DNA from: Bacteriovoracia bacterium
GTDB lineage: Bacteria; Bdellovibrionota; Bacteriovoracia; Bacteriovoracales; Bacteriovoracaceae
Direction of reading: 5' to 3'
Assembly (NCBI GenBank): GCA_030431635.1
Contig: JAUIIL010000004.1
Coordinates: 186,001 to 250,000, forward strand
Length of the DNA: 64,000 bases
The position numbers were made by a program, and so were the translations under genes. Shown here piece by piece: positions 16,972 to 25,669 of the stretch (its first letter is position 1; each line of letters starts with the position of its first letter). The notes beneath the pieces were generated by a model. That model did no database searches. It saw only the letters and a program-made list of their open reading frames with translations, and was not told where the DNA came from.

Positions 16972-17732
16972 TTAACCTTAACTGAGTAAGCGTTTCCTGA
17001 AAGATCTGAGTAACCAGTCGTACTAGATGAGTTGTTAGGGTTAATGGCATAGTCTTGAGTGAACTTATCAAAAAAGTTGACTTGGTGATAGAGAAACTCA
17101 ACGTTGACGTAGCTCTTTCTTATTTCCATTGGAAACTCAAGTCCAAAACCAAGACCAGAACCTATTCCTCCTCCAGACTCATCTTCAAAATCATCTCCAC
17201 TTTGATCGAGAAACTTATTTGTCTGGTACCAGTACTCAAGTCTTCCAATAAAATAAGGGTTTGAATAAGTGATGGCCGTACCTAGGTTAGTTGTATCAAT
17301 GTAATAACGGTAACCAAGAAAAGGTCTAAGCATATTCACTTCAATAGCTCCAGGAGCTGCGCTATAGCCAAATGTAGGGGTATCAATAAACATGTTATGC
17401 TTAGAATATTCAATCCCCAGTTGAATGGCCGATTGAAAATTATAAAAATATGTCACAGAAAGGTGATAAGAAGGATCAGAGCTAGAGTAGGCCGCGCCTC
17501 TATTTCCTGTAAAACCAGTCATCCCTAGGCCCATATTAAAAGAAAAAAAGCGACCGTAACGATAAAAGCGCTCATCTTCTAAGATTTGAGACTCTTCGAC
17601 GTCTTGGTTGAAGTCAGAAAAAATATCTCCGCCATTTTCAACAGAGAGATCAGTATCAAGATCTTTTAAGAAATCACTTTGACCGAAGGCGCAAAAATGA
17701 ATCATTGTAAGTATAAAGACCAGTTTCATCAT
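16953..17732 (-). CDS. Putative outer-membrane beta-barrel protein
   Basis: The 259-residue product has a signal peptide (MMKLVFILTMIHFCAFGQ), an acidic linker (residues ~20-50, rich in Asp/Glu) and then a series of alternating aromatic and hydrophobic strands (FFSFNMGLGMTGF, LSVTYFYNF, FLGYRYYID, YVNVEFLYHQ, AYSVKVNYV) that look like a small outer-membrane barrel. I cannot assign a named family. It converges on der and overlaps its 3' end by 19 bases. The next outer-membrane gene lies 18 bases upstream on the same strand, so the two probably form an operon inserted between der and the yfgM-like gene. Confidence 0.7.
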   Translation of the reverse strand: MMKLVFILTMIHFCAFGQSDFLKDLDTDLSVENGGDIFSDFNQDVEESQILEDERFYRYGRFFSFNMGLGMTGFTGNRGAAYSSSDPSYHLSVTYFYNFQSAIQLGIEYSKHNMFIDTPTFGYSAAPGAIEVNMLRPFLGYRYYIDTTNLGTAITYSNPYFIGRLEYWYQTNKFLDQSGDDFEDESGGGIGSGLGFGLEFPMEIRKSYVNVEFLYHQVNFFDKFTQDYAINPNNSSSTTGYSDLSGNAYSVKVNYVNSW

Positions 17733-17750
17733 GAAATGTCCCTTCGACGC

Positions 17751-18236
17751 TTATAAGTAAAAGTGAGCAGAAACAATAGCGAATTTATCGCCAAGCGTTG
17801 AAATAGTTGTATCAGAGCCAAGAGTATTAACTGAAACTCCAAACTCAAAGCTAAATCCTATGCTTTCAACTCCGTTAAGGTGAAACTCAGTTCCCATTGT
17901 CCCATCTATTTGCATTCCACTTTCTTTAGTTGAATTAATAATATCACTCACGGCAGCAAAAAGCCCGGCCATATAGAAGCGCAAATTAGGCTCCTCATAA
18001 ATATTTCGGTAGAGTTTTACTCCAGCTCCATAGGTTGTTTCACTATCTTCGGCATTAAAACCGACAACTACGCCTAACGCAAAGGCCCTGGAGCGTTGAA
18101 CTTTAAAAGAAATAGCTCCCATGTCATTAGCGAGTTGGTTGGTAAAGCCGATACCTAGCCTTCCTAAGACATTAACGTCCGCGTAGGCATGGCAACAAAG
18201 TAGAGAAAACAGGGTTATGGTTAAAAACTTTTTCAT
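17751..18236 (-). CDS. Putative small outer-membrane beta-barrel protein
   Basis: The start is taken at ATG 18236, which gives a proper signal peptide (MKKFLTITLFSLLCCHAYA); an upstream in-frame start would add an unlikely 12-residue basic leader. The mature part (~140 residues) alternates hydrophobic and polar residues with glycine turns (GRLGIGFTNQL, AFALGVVVGFNAE, YGAGVKLYRNIY, IGFSFEFGVSVN, FAIVSAHFYL). It ends in a phenylalanine/tyrosine/leucine strand, as outer-membrane barrels do for BAM recognition. It is the first gene of a two-gene minus-strand unit divergent from the yfgM-bamB transcript. Confidence 0.7.
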   Translation of the reverse strand: MKKFLTITLFSLLCCHAYADVNVLGRLGIGFTNQLANDMGAISFKVQRSRAFALGVVVGFNAEDSETTYGAGVKLYRNIYEEPNLRFYMAGLFAAVSDIINSTKESGMQIDGTMGTEFHLNGVESIGFSFEFGVSVNTLGSDTTISTLGDKFAIVSAHFYL

Positions 18237-18276
18237 TATTAATAGTCTAAGCAATCTTATGATTTTTAGCAATTTT

Positions 18277-18305
18277 TTGACAACATCAAAAGCTCTTCAT
18301 AAAAT
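18277..18305 (+). promoter_or_regulatory. Strong predicted promoter for the yfgM-like/bamB operon
   Basis: TTGACA (18277-18282) and TAAAAT (18300-18305) are separated by 17 bases, close to a consensus sigma-70 promoter. Transcription would start near 18312, about 30 bases before the ATG at 18341. Confidence 0.75.
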
Positions 18306-18340
18306 TCTGGATGTATTAACACACCGAAATAAGGAAAACC

Positions 18341-19000
18341 ATGTCAAGTCAAACTGAAGGCTTTGATGAAGTCGCTAACAAAACAGATTTTGGACATTTT
18401 ATCAATTCAAATGCCAAACCCATTACTATCGCAGGAATTCTTGTTGTTGTAGGTATCATTGCTTTTTCTTTAGTTCAAAACCAAAGAAAAGATCGCAGAC
18501 AAGAAGAGGCGAAAACTGTTTATCAGTTTGAAAAAGATTATCTTGAAAAATTAAACGAAAAGAAAATTGAGGGTAGTGAGTTTGTCAAAAAATTTAAGGA
18601 TGTTTCAAATCAAGATGTTGAGGCTTCTATGCTAATGCCAACAGCTTTGTATTCATCTAAAACTTTAAAAGGACAAGGAAAACCAGAGTTGGCCTTAGAA
18701 GTTTTAGAGGGGTTATATCCTAAAATTACTCCCAGCTCATATGCTTTTAACTTTATCTCCCTTCATCTTGCAGTTCTCTATGAAGATTTAGGAAAGACTG
18801 AAAAAGCAATTGAAGTTCTAGAAGCCTTAGGGAAGTCTAATGTGAAAGTTCTTGAAGCCAAACTCTATTTGGATTTAGGTAGGCTTTACAAGAAAGTCGG
18901 GAACAAAGAAAAAGCAAGTCTGAACTTTAACTATGTAGTGGAAAAGTTTCCCAACGATGAAATGGCCAAGTTGGCAAAGTTTTATTTAAAAGACCTCTAA
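18341..19000 (+). CDS. YfgM-like membrane-anchored TPR protein
   Basis: The 219-residue protein has a cytoplasmic N-tail, one membrane helix at ~29-46 (ITIAGILVVVGIIAFSLV) and a periplasmic helical domain with TPR-like repeats (PELALEVLEGLYPK, AVLYEDLGKTEKAIEVLEALG, LDLGRLYKKVGNKEKASLNFNYVV). That is the architecture of YfgM, an ancillary SecYEG/periplasmic chaperone partner in enterobacteria. The bamB-like gene starts on the very next base after its stop, and der lies just upstream beyond two minus-strand genes, so the yfgM-bamB-der association supports the call. Sequence identity to YfgM cannot be measured here. Confidence 0.75.
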   Translation: MSSQTEGFDEVANKTDFGHFINSNAKPITIAGILVVVGIIAFSLVQNQRKDRRQEEAKTVYQFEKDYLEKLNEKKIEGSEFVKKFKDVSNQDVEASMLMPTALYSSKTLKGQGKPELALEVLEGLYPKITPSSYAFNFISLHLAVLYEDLGKTEKAIEVLEALGKSNVKVLEAKLYLDLGRLYKKVGNKEKASLNFNYVVEKFPNDEMAKLAKFYLKDL

Positions 19001-20110
19001 ATGAATAGACTAATTCTTGTTTTCTTTCTTTTAGTAAGCTGCTCTCAGTGGAAGTACTTGCGATCTAAACATGAGCCAAAAAAAGTAGGCCCATCTTTTA
19101 AAATGGCTTGGGCCAAAGATTTTGATTATAATTTTATCTCCGGAAATGTTCCTATAGGATACACTTCAGCTTTTATTGATTCAGACATTTTATACGCCGG
19201 AAGACCTAATGGGCATTTTGAGGCCTTTGAGCTTGATAATGGAAGAAAACTTTGGTCTCAAGATGAGAAAAAAGCCTTAGGCTCTCAAGCCATCCGTTAC
19301 CAAGATAATCTTATCTATGGTTCATACACGGGAAGGCTATTTAGCCGCCATCGTCTTACAGGGAAGCTTAACTATGTGATTGACTTAGGAAATCCTATTG
19401 AATCAACCCCTTTAGTTTATAAAGATAGGCTTTTTATTCATTTAAGAAACCATACACTCATGAGTTTAGATGCTACGAGTGGGAAAATACTTTGGAGCTA
19501 TAAAAGAGCTGTCCCTTACACGACAACATTTCATCGTAGTGCAACAGCTATTGGACATGAAAATAAAGTTCTCATTGGATTTGCTGATGGTTATCTCGCT
19601 GCCTTTAGTGTTGATGAAGGAATTCTTCTTTGGGAATTACAAGTTGGTAGAGCAAGTAAGTTTGTCGATGTAGATACAAGACCTCTTTACTTTGATGGAA
19701 AAATTTGGGCCGGCTCCAGTGCAGGGCCATTAGTCATAGTAAGCCCTAATGATGGAAATTTACTCAGGGCCATTGATTTAAAATTAGGAAGTGAACTAGT
19801 TGTTATTAATAATGAAGTTTACGCTGGTGGCCTCGATGGGTTTCTTTATATTTTAACACCTGAAGGAAGTATTAAGAAAAAAATAAAGCATGCTGAAAAA
19901 GGAATTAGTTCCGTTACTGGTTGGGGAGAGTTTGTTGCTATTTCAACCTATGATGGTTATTTAAAGTTACTAAACTCTGAGAGTCTAGAAACTTATGATG
20001 AATTTTATCTTGGAACTGAAGAGTCTGTTGTTTTCGGTAAACTTGTTGTCAGTGATAATTTCTTGAGTGCAATCTCCTCTCGTAATCGTCTTTATGTTTT
20101 TAAACTGTAA
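19001..20110 (+). CDS. bamB: BamB-like outer-membrane assembly lipoprotein
   Basis: BamB is the beta-propeller lipoprotein of the BAM complex that inserts outer-membrane barrels. The 369-residue product has a lipobox (FFLLVSC, cysteine ~16) and PQQ-type repeats across its length (ALDLDNGRKLW-like FELDNGRKLWSQ, LDATSGKILWSY, FSVDEGILLWEL, VSPNDGNLLRA). It also has the stretch RASKFVDVDTRPLYFDG, which resembles the conserved RLxDID..P region of BamB. It begins directly at the end of the YfgM-like gene, as expected for a coupled pair. A generic PQQ-propeller lipoprotein is the alternative. Confidence 0.8.
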   Translation: MNRLILVFFLLVSCSQWKYLRSKHEPKKVGPSFKMAWAKDFDYNFISGNVPIGYTSAFIDSDILYAGRPNGHFEAFELDNGRKLWSQDEKKALGSQAIRYQDNLIYGSYTGRLFSRHRLTGKLNYVIDLGNPIESTPLVYKDRLFIHLRNHTLMSLDATSGKILWSYKRAVPYTTTFHRSATAIGHENKVLIGFADGYLAAFSVDEGILLWELQVGRASKFVDVDTRPLYFDGKIWAGSSAGPLVIVSPNDGNLLRAIDLKLGSELVVINNEVYAGGLDGFLYILTPEGSIKKKIKHAEKGISSVTGWGEFVAISTYDGYLKLLNSESLETYDEFYLGTEESVVFGKLVVSDNFLSAISSRNRLYVFKL

Positions 20111-20133
20111 TTTAGTTATCCAGTGAAAAAAAA

Positions 20134-21405
20134 ATGCTTTTTAAAGACTTCATCTCTCTATGGATAAAAGTTGCTGCCAATAGCTTTGGTGGACCAGCCG
20201 GACAGATTGCTGTTATTCATGAGCTCGTTGTTGATAAAGAAAAAATTATCAGTGAAGAGCGTTTTTTACACGCTCTTAACTTCTGTATGCTTTTACCAGG
20301 ACCAGAGGCCCAACAATTGGCCACTTATCTAGGTTGGGTGATGAGAGGTTGGAGAGGAGGGCTTATTGCTGGAGGTTTATTCATCCTACCAGGCTTTCTC
20401 TCGATTCTAACGCTCTCTTATATTTATGTTCTTTATAAAGACCTGAGTTTTGTTCAAGCTTTATTCTACGGAATAAAACCGGCCATCATTGCGATTGTTT
20501 TTGGGGCCTTAATAAAAATATCTTCCAGGGCCCTCACAAGTTCTTTTTATTACTTCATCGCTTTGAGTTCTTTTGCTGCTATTTTTTTCTTCTCAGCTTC
20601 TTTTCCTTTGATTGTTCTTGTGTCTGCTCTTTTGGGATTAGTTCATGGTTTTTTTATGGTTAAAGAAAACAATAATGAAGAGCCTTCAGAAGAGAGTATT
20701 TCTATTCTAGGTACTTTTAAAACCTTCTTTATTTGGCTTAGTTTATGGTTACTTCCGTTAGCGACTCTTTTTTTTGCTTGGGGTAAGAGTTCTTCTTTTT
20801 TTCAAATAAGTCTTTTTTTCAGTAAAATGTCCCTAGTGACTTTTGGGGGAGCTTACGCAGCTTTGAGTTATGTTGCTCAACAAGCAGTTGATATCTATGG
20901 GTGGCTTGCTGGAAGTGAAATGCTAGATGGGCTTGCTTTTGCGGAATCGACTCCAGGCCCTCTTATCCAGGTTGTCCAGTTTGTCGGTTTTATGGGGGCG
21001 TATCGCTTTCCTGATGGAATGAATCCGTATTTAAGTGCTTTTATAGGCTCAGTTTTAACGACCTGGATGACATTTATCCCATGCTTTCTTTTTATCTTTA
21101 CTCTCGCTCCCTATGTTGAATTTTTAAGAGGAAAAAAATTCTTAACAATGTCTCTCAAAGCTATCACTGCAAGTGTAGTAGGTGTTATTTTAAATTTATC
21201 TATTTGGTTTGCTATTGAATCTCTTTTTGCTGAAACACAAGAAATCCAACACTCATTTCTTGATTTTAGTTATCCTTTGATACGCTCAATTGATTTCTAT
21301 GCTTTAAGTATCTGTTTATCTGCTTTGTATTTACAGTTTTATTTGAAAAAAGGACTCTTTACTATTATAGGCGTGAGTGTTTTGTTAGGACTTATTTTTC
21401 ATTAA
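20134..21405 (+). CDS. chrA: Chromate transporter, two-domain ChrA type
   Basis: CHR-family proteins export chromate, and some move other anions. The 423-residue length matches the long, two-domain class. Each half starts with the family pattern: residues ~6-60 have WIKVAANSFGGPAGQIAVIH and LNFCMLLPGPEAQQLATYLGW, and residues ~225-275 have FSKMSLVTFGGAYAALSYV and LAFAESTPGPLIQVVQFVGF. About ten membrane helices can be seen. It starts 23 bases after bamB, so it may be cotranscribed, but has no functional tie to it. Its real substrate in this organism is not evident. Confidence 0.92.
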   Translation: MLFKDFISLWIKVAANSFGGPAGQIAVIHELVVDKEKIISEERFLHALNFCMLLPGPEAQQLATYLGWVMRGWRGGLIAGGLFILPGFLSILTLSYIYVLYKDLSFVQALFYGIKPAIIAIVFGALIKISSRALTSSFYYFIALSSFAAIFFFSASFPLIVLVSALLGLVHGFFMVKENNNEEPSEESISILGTFKTFFIWLSLWLLPLATLFFAWGKSSSFFQISLFFSKMSLVTFGGAYAALSYVAQQAVDIYGWLAGSEMLDGLAFAESTPGPLIQVVQFVGFMGAYRFPDGMNPYLSAFIGSVLTTWMTFIPCFLFIFTLAPYVEFLRGKKFLTMSLKAITASVVGVILNLSIWFAIESLFAETQEIQHSFLDFSYPLIRSIDFYALSICLSALYLQFYLKKGLFTIIGVSVLLGLIFH

Positions 21406-21408
21406 CTT

Positions 21409-22116
21409 TTATAAAGGCCAGCTGGCAATCATACTCAGAACTTTTGGATGATCGCTTTCTTTAACAAATTCAGCTCTTCTGTTTTGGGAGTAGTGAGTGA
21501 GAATCTGTTGAAAAGAGAGCATTAAAAATCCTTTATAAGGCAGAGAAGGATAAACAACATTAATTAAAAAATCTTGATGTCCTGTTCCTGAACGAGCGCT
21601 TGGCCCATACATTGCTTGATGATGGGCCTTATCACCGACACCAACCCCTGTTCCTATTCGAGTTAAAGGAAGAACTTTCACTAAAGAGGCCATATAAAAA
21701 TAATGACCGTGGTGATGAAGGAGTTCTTTATCAAATTGAAGTTGAAGTCTAATTCGAGAAGTAAAATCAAACTGTTTCCTTAGATAAATATCAAAAGCTT
21801 CCCGACCTATATCTCTGAATTCATTTCTCTCTTTTTGATCTTTTGTCGCTAGTGCAAAAACGGAATCATTAAAATAGCGTGTTCCTAAAGAGAAATTGGA
21901 ATGTACGTACTCTATATTGGGACCTCTTAAGTAAACTTTATTATAGAAATTAACACTAATTCCCGGAAAAAAACTGATTCCATCAAAAGTGAGGACACCG
22001 TGATAGATTTGGTGAGTCCTCATGAGTGCTCCAAAATTAAAAGTGACTTCTTTTGATTGGGCAGGTTGAGAGAATGCTTCTAAACAAAGAAGTAGAAGAG
22101 AAAGGAGAAACTTCAC
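21409..22116 (-). CDS. Putative MipA/OmpV-like outer-membrane protein
   Basis: The 235-residue product has a signal peptide (MKFLLSLLLLCLEAFSQ) and strands of barrel type. The order of elements recalls the MipA/OmpV family: an early PGISVNFYNKVYLRG segment, a mid-protein region with FDKELLHHHGHYFYMASLV, and a C-terminal strand ending in Leu. The histidine-rich run HHHGHYF is unusual. The start codon overlaps the stop of the EVE-domain gene by 4 bases on the same strand, so they are cotranscribed. It ends 3 bases from the convergent chrA. The family name is tentative; an unclassified barrel is the alternative. Confidence 0.55.
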   Translation of the reverse strand: MKFLLSLLLLCLEAFSQPAQSKEVTFNFGALMRTHQIYHGVLTFDGISFFPGISVNFYNKVYLRGPNIEYVHSNFSLGTRYFNDSVFALATKDQKERNEFRDIGREAFDIYLRKQFDFTSRIRLQLQFDKELLHHHGHYFYMASLVKVLPLTRIGTGVGVGDKAHHQAMYGPSARSGTGHQDFLINVVYPSLPYKGFLMLSFQQILTHYSQNRRAEFVKESDHPKVLSMIASWPL

Positions 22117-22583
22117 TTTCTTTTACTCATTTTTTTGATGAAATCAAACTCTTCTTTCTCAACAGGCATGACTGAAAGGCGATTGCCTTTTTGGACGAGC
22201 CTCATTTTTGAAAGAGTTTTTTCTTCTTTAATTTCTTGTAAGGAGACTACTTTGTGAAAAGTTTCTTTCCAAGTAAGTTCAACCATAAACCAACGTGGAT
22301 TTTCTTTACTCGCTTTAGGATCGAAGTACTTTGATTTTTTATCCCATTGAGTATGATCTGGGTAAGCCTCTTTGGAAACAATTGCAATCCCTGCGACTCC
22401 TGGAACCTCACAGTTAGAATGATAAAAGAGAACAAGGTCGCCCTTTTTCATTTCATCCCTCATAAAATTTCTTGCTTGATAATTTCTTACTCCATCCCAA
22501 TACTCAGGCTTTTTTTGCTTCTCTAGCATTTCAATAGAGAAGACATCGGGTTCACTTTTCATCAACCAGTATTTTGTGGACAT
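22113..22583 (-). CDS. EVE-domain (PUA-like) protein
   Basis: EVE proteins have a PUA-like fold and are thought to bind modified nucleobases in RNA or DNA. The 156-residue protein is a single EVE domain with the typical opening YWLMKSEPDVFSIEML, then WDGVRNYQARNFMRD, GDLVLFYHSN and VPGVAGIAIVSKEAYPD. The length equals the stand-alone family. It precedes the OmpV-like gene with a 4-base overlap, a pairing that gives no functional clue. Its Shine-Dalgarno is AAGGAG. The base it recognises is unknown. Confidence 0.93.
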   Translation of the reverse strand: MSTKYWLMKSEPDVFSIEMLEKQKKPEYWDGVRNYQARNFMRDEMKKGDLVLFYHSNCEVPGVAGIAIVSKEAYPDHTQWDKKSKYFDPKASKENPRWFMVELTWKETFHKVVSLQEIKEEKTLSKMRLVQKGNRLSVMPVEKEEFDFIKKMSKRK

Positions 22584-22723
22584 AGAGACTCCTTATTTCT
22601 TTTCCCATCAGCTTAAAAAAAATGACTGAATTAGTCTAGTTAGAACACTTTGCCTAGCTATAGGGGCATTACTTAATACACGGGAAAAGAATTCCGAAAG
22701 GACTTATAAGAAAGAAGGTAGAG

Positions 22724-23590
22724 ATGAAATATTTAAGTTATCTAGCGTTTTTAACATTACTTTTTGCATGTTCTTTGACTTCTGAAAAAGAATTCATGGC
22801 CTATGAGAGGGTAGACAAAGAAGAAGTTGCTTCTGGTATGCCTAATTTCTATCTGATGGAGCACCAGTTTAGTAAAACGAGCAGAGCTCCCGCTAGTGCA
22901 AAGAAAAGTCACCTTTCGCATGTTTCAAATAGAAAGCTCTACTTTTTGACTCTTTATTCTCAACACCTATGGTTTTCTGAGGTTCTTTCAAGAGAGAATG
23001 AGCTTAATTACTGTCCAAGCTTTCATCATGAGGTAGTTTCTCATTCTCAGAAAATTACTTCGATGAGAGCACTTTACTCAGGTGCCTATTTAAAAGAACA
23101 AAAAATTGAACAAATTGATTCACGTTCTTTGGCCTATTTTCCTGAATACGCACTACAAGTTGATGGTTCAAGAGAAGTCGCTGATGTTTCTGAAAGCTAT
23201 GTTAAAGATTTTATGAAGAGAGGTTTAAACCGTCATTATGAGAAAAACTTACACGAGCTCAAGGAACTATGTGAAACAGGAAGAAGTGACAACTATTACA
23301 TCTTTGAAAATCTTTCAAGACATCTAAATGATCACCCGGAGTTTCATGCTTCTCATGATGCTCTTAAAGCTTTATTAAAAACACCGATTTTTGCCAATAT
23401 GCTCCTTTTTCAATCGATGTTAGGAGACAGAATTGCACTTCCTCAGGCGATTAATTCTTTTCCTTTTAATGTTTATAATGACTTTGAGGAAGAGGTTGTT
23501 TCAAGAACAAGAGTTAACTGGATAAAAGGGTATTTTGTAGCTCTTAAGAGTAAGCGAGCAAGCCAAGTAGCAAGGTACAGAGTCAAATGA
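22724..23590 (+). CDS. Putative lipoprotein of unknown function
   Basis: The 288-residue protein has a lipoprotein signal peptide (MKYLSYLAFLTLLFAC, cysteine 16). The mature part has a region with several His and Tyr (YCPSFHHEVVSHS at ~105, YYIFENLSRHLNDHPEFHASHDAL at ~190) and a basic C-terminus (KSKRASQVARYRVK). I recognise no family. It overlaps the next lipoprotein gene by 4 bases, in an operon with it. A strong AGAAGGTAGAG ribosome-binding region precedes the ATG. Confidence 0.75.
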   Translation: MKYLSYLAFLTLLFACSLTSEKEFMAYERVDKEEVASGMPNFYLMEHQFSKTSRAPASAKKSHLSHVSNRKLYFLTLYSQHLWFSEVLSRENELNYCPSFHHEVVSHSQKITSMRALYSGAYLKEQKIEQIDSRSLAYFPEYALQVDGSREVADVSESYVKDFMKRGLNRHYEKNLHELKELCETGRSDNYYIFENLSRHLNDHPEFHASHDALKALLKTPIFANMLLFQSMLGDRIALPQAINSFPFNVYNDFEEEVVSRTRVNWIKGYFVALKSKRASQVARYRVK

Positions 23591-24375
23591 AAAGATTAAG
23601 TCCTCTCTTTATTCTTTGTTCTCTTCTGTCTTGTTCTGGGGATATTGAAAACGACAACTCTCTTAATCCAGCTCTAAGGCTTGGATTAAGTATTCGTAGT
23701 GATGAGTCCAAAATCCTGAGTGCTAATGAACATTCTTATTTAAATAAGGTCTGTGACTCTTTTGAAATCAAAGATATTTTGGCCTCCGGTCTTTTTCAGA
23801 GTAAAAACTGGAATTATAAAACAAAACTGGCCCGCTGCTCAGATCTTTTTATTGATTGCGGAGGTTACACTGGAAATAATGGAATTTTTATTAATCCCAC
23901 TGATACAAGCCTTATTGAGCAATGTAATACGAGTACAATTTCTCTTCGCTTAAGTGGAAGCTCGGATGAAAAAAGATTCTTAAGTAGTGACAGCGACGAC
24001 AAATATTATTTCAGTGATTATGAGTCTCATGAGCAAGGTCTTTTAAAAGAGTTGTGTGATAAAAGAAGTGAGATTCAAATTCAAGAAGTTCAGGAAATCT
24101 CTTCTTCTCTTAAGGCCCGTTATCGTTTTTATACAGGTGCTGAAGCTTGTGAGTCAGACACTGATATCATCTGTGTTGATGTTGATTTTGGAATTAAAAA
24201 TGATAAAGGAGATTATAAAATTGAGTATATTCATTCTCTGCGTGTTGAAACCAATGCTTCTAACCCCGATAATGAACGAGGGTTAGTAAAATCACGTTAT
24301 CTCTATGAAAAATGCACTCCAAGCTCTGGAATTCCTTATACAATCAAGAGCTCCTCTCTGGATTCTCTCCTCTAG
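23587..24375 (+). CDS. Putative lipoprotein, paralogue of the 24962-25669 product
   Basis: The 262-residue protein has a lipobox (LCSLLSC, cysteine ~16) followed by a serine/asparagine-rich linker. It shares an ordered set of motifs with the lipoprotein encoded at 24962-25669: VCDSFE near residue 55, a central segment with spaced cysteines, and a C-terminal R-G-L/I-(V/I)-K...Y/V..C.P block. The paired cysteines in the mature part suggest disulfides in the periplasm or at the surface. No known family is recognised. It overlaps the preceding lipoprotein gene by 4 bases. Confidence 0.75.
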   Translation: MKRLSPLFILCSLLSCSGDIENDNSLNPALRLGLSIRSDESKILSANEHSYLNKVCDSFEIKDILASGLFQSKNWNYKTKLARCSDLFIDCGGYTGNNGIFINPTDTSLIEQCNTSTISLRLSGSSDEKRFLSSDSDDKYYFSDYESHEQGLLKELCDKRSEIQIQEVQEISSSLKARYRFYTGAEACESDTDIICVDVDFGIKNDKGDYKIEYIHSLRVETNASNPDNERGLVKSRYLYEKCTPSSGIPYTIKSSSLDSLL

Positions 24376-24486
24376 TTTTTGTGGGCGTAATCAAAGAAAA
24401 ATAAAGAAAAAGACTGTAGATATTTCATACTCCTATAGATTATGACGCGCTATGGTGGCATAATTCTGCCCATTAAAGGAGTTGCG

Positions 24487-24894
24487 ATGAATATTTTGGG
24501 TCTATCTGCTGTTTTACTTTTCTGTTCTGCCATCCACGCTGTTGAGTTAAAAAAGGTTGAAACACCTTACTTATCAAAAATAAAAAGAGAACAGATTACC
24601 CAAGTATTAGAGCAGTACTTCAATGCAAAGGTTGAGTTTGTCTCTTTTGTTATCGAGCAAAAACAAAGAGGTCCTTCTATCACTGAAAATTTCATGTATA
24701 TTGCTAGCGAAAATAAAATAGGTAAAGTCAGCTTTGCTACAGAGCCACTAGTTTCGAAATATTCTTTAAAAAAGAAGGAATGTTTGTCAGATATTTTCTC
24801 TCAATCCATTATCAAAATCGGCGGAGAGAGCTTTATCATTAACGAAACAGAAATTCTGTCCTCACATCCAGTTGATAGAGAGAGTTGTCAGTAA
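24487..24894 (+). CDS. Small putative exported protein of unknown function
   Basis: The start is set at ATG 24487, preceded by GGAG and followed by a signal peptide (MNILGLSAVLLFCSAIHA); an in-frame ATG at 24442 would put 15 residues in front of it. The mature part is ~117 residues, has two cysteines (KKECLSD and RESCQ) and no motif I know. It lies between the two paralogous VCDSFE lipoprotein genes, which suggests that the three work in one process or were brought together by duplication. Confidence 0.65.
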   Translation: MNILGLSAVLLFCSAIHAVELKKVETPYLSKIKREQITQVLEQYFNAKVEFVSFVIEQKQRGPSITENFMYIASENKIGKVSFATEPLVSKYSLKKKECLSDIFSQSIIKIGGESFIINETEILSSHPVDRESCQ

Positions 24895-24961
24895 TTCTCT
24901 TTTATTTACAAAGAACCTTTTTTTAAGTCACAATAGAGTAAAAGACTCACAAGGATGTGTT

Positions 24962-25669
24962 ATGAAGGCTCTGTTTTCTCTTTTATTTTTTTCTTTTTTA
25001 CTCTCTTGTGGTGATTCCGAATCAATTAGTCCTGATATTTCTGTAGGCTATTTAGGTCGAAGAGCAGTGATAGGACAATCTGAACTTTCTTCCTCTGAAG
25101 CACAGTTAGTAGAAGAGGTATGTGATTCCTTTGAAAGCAAGATTCAAGAGCTCTCAAACGGAGATAAATTTACTTATACTTCTCTTGTTACTGAGAATAG
25201 CTGTAGCTCTTCGGTTGTTAATAATACTCATGAGATAAATTTAAAACTCTCTTACAAGGGGAACTCTCTTTTTGATTACACAGATGAGACAAGTTGGAAG
25301 CATATTAATGATAAAACCCATTTAAAATTTCGTTTTGAGTCTGCTGAATATAAGCAAGGGCAAATGCATTTTTATGAAGTTTGCCGTCAAGTCAATAAAG
25401 GGATTTTAGATAGGGTTATTGAAGTCTCATCAACAAAACGCCACACTCTTTTTGTTCAAAGAGAGAGTAAAGATGAAATTCATTTAAGTATGTATGAAGC
25501 TCACAGCAGTCAAGATTGGCTGAACTCTAAAAGTTATAGTATTAAAGTCAACACGACACAAACTGGGAGTCGAGGGATTATTAAGGAGCACGAAATTGTG
25601 GAGTCTTGTAATCCTGGAGAGCGTTTTTATGTGAGTACAAAAGCGATTTTAACTAAAGGTCCTTATTAA
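24962..25669 (+). CDS. Putative lipoprotein, paralogue of the 23587-24375 product
   Basis: The start is set at ATG 24962 behind AAGGA, giving a lipoprotein signal peptide (MKALFSLLFFSFLLSC, cysteine 16). The mature protein (~220 residues) shares VCDSFE and the C-terminal RGIIKEHEIVESCNPG block with the lipoprotein encoded at 23587-24375, so the two are diverged paralogues. Four further cysteines are present. No enzymatic motif is visible. Its end overlaps by 4 bases the end of a convergent gene. Confidence 0.75.
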   Translation: MKALFSLLFFSFLLSCGDSESISPDISVGYLGRRAVIGQSELSSSEAQLVEEVCDSFESKIQELSNGDKFTYTSLVTENSCSSSVVNNTHEINLKLSYKGNSLFDYTDETSWKHINDKTHLKFRFESAEYKQGQMHFYEVCRQVNKGILDRVIEVSSTKRHTLFVQRESKDEIHLSMYEAHSSQDWLNSKSYSIKVNTTQTGSRGIIKEHEIVESCNPGERFYVSTKAILTKGPY

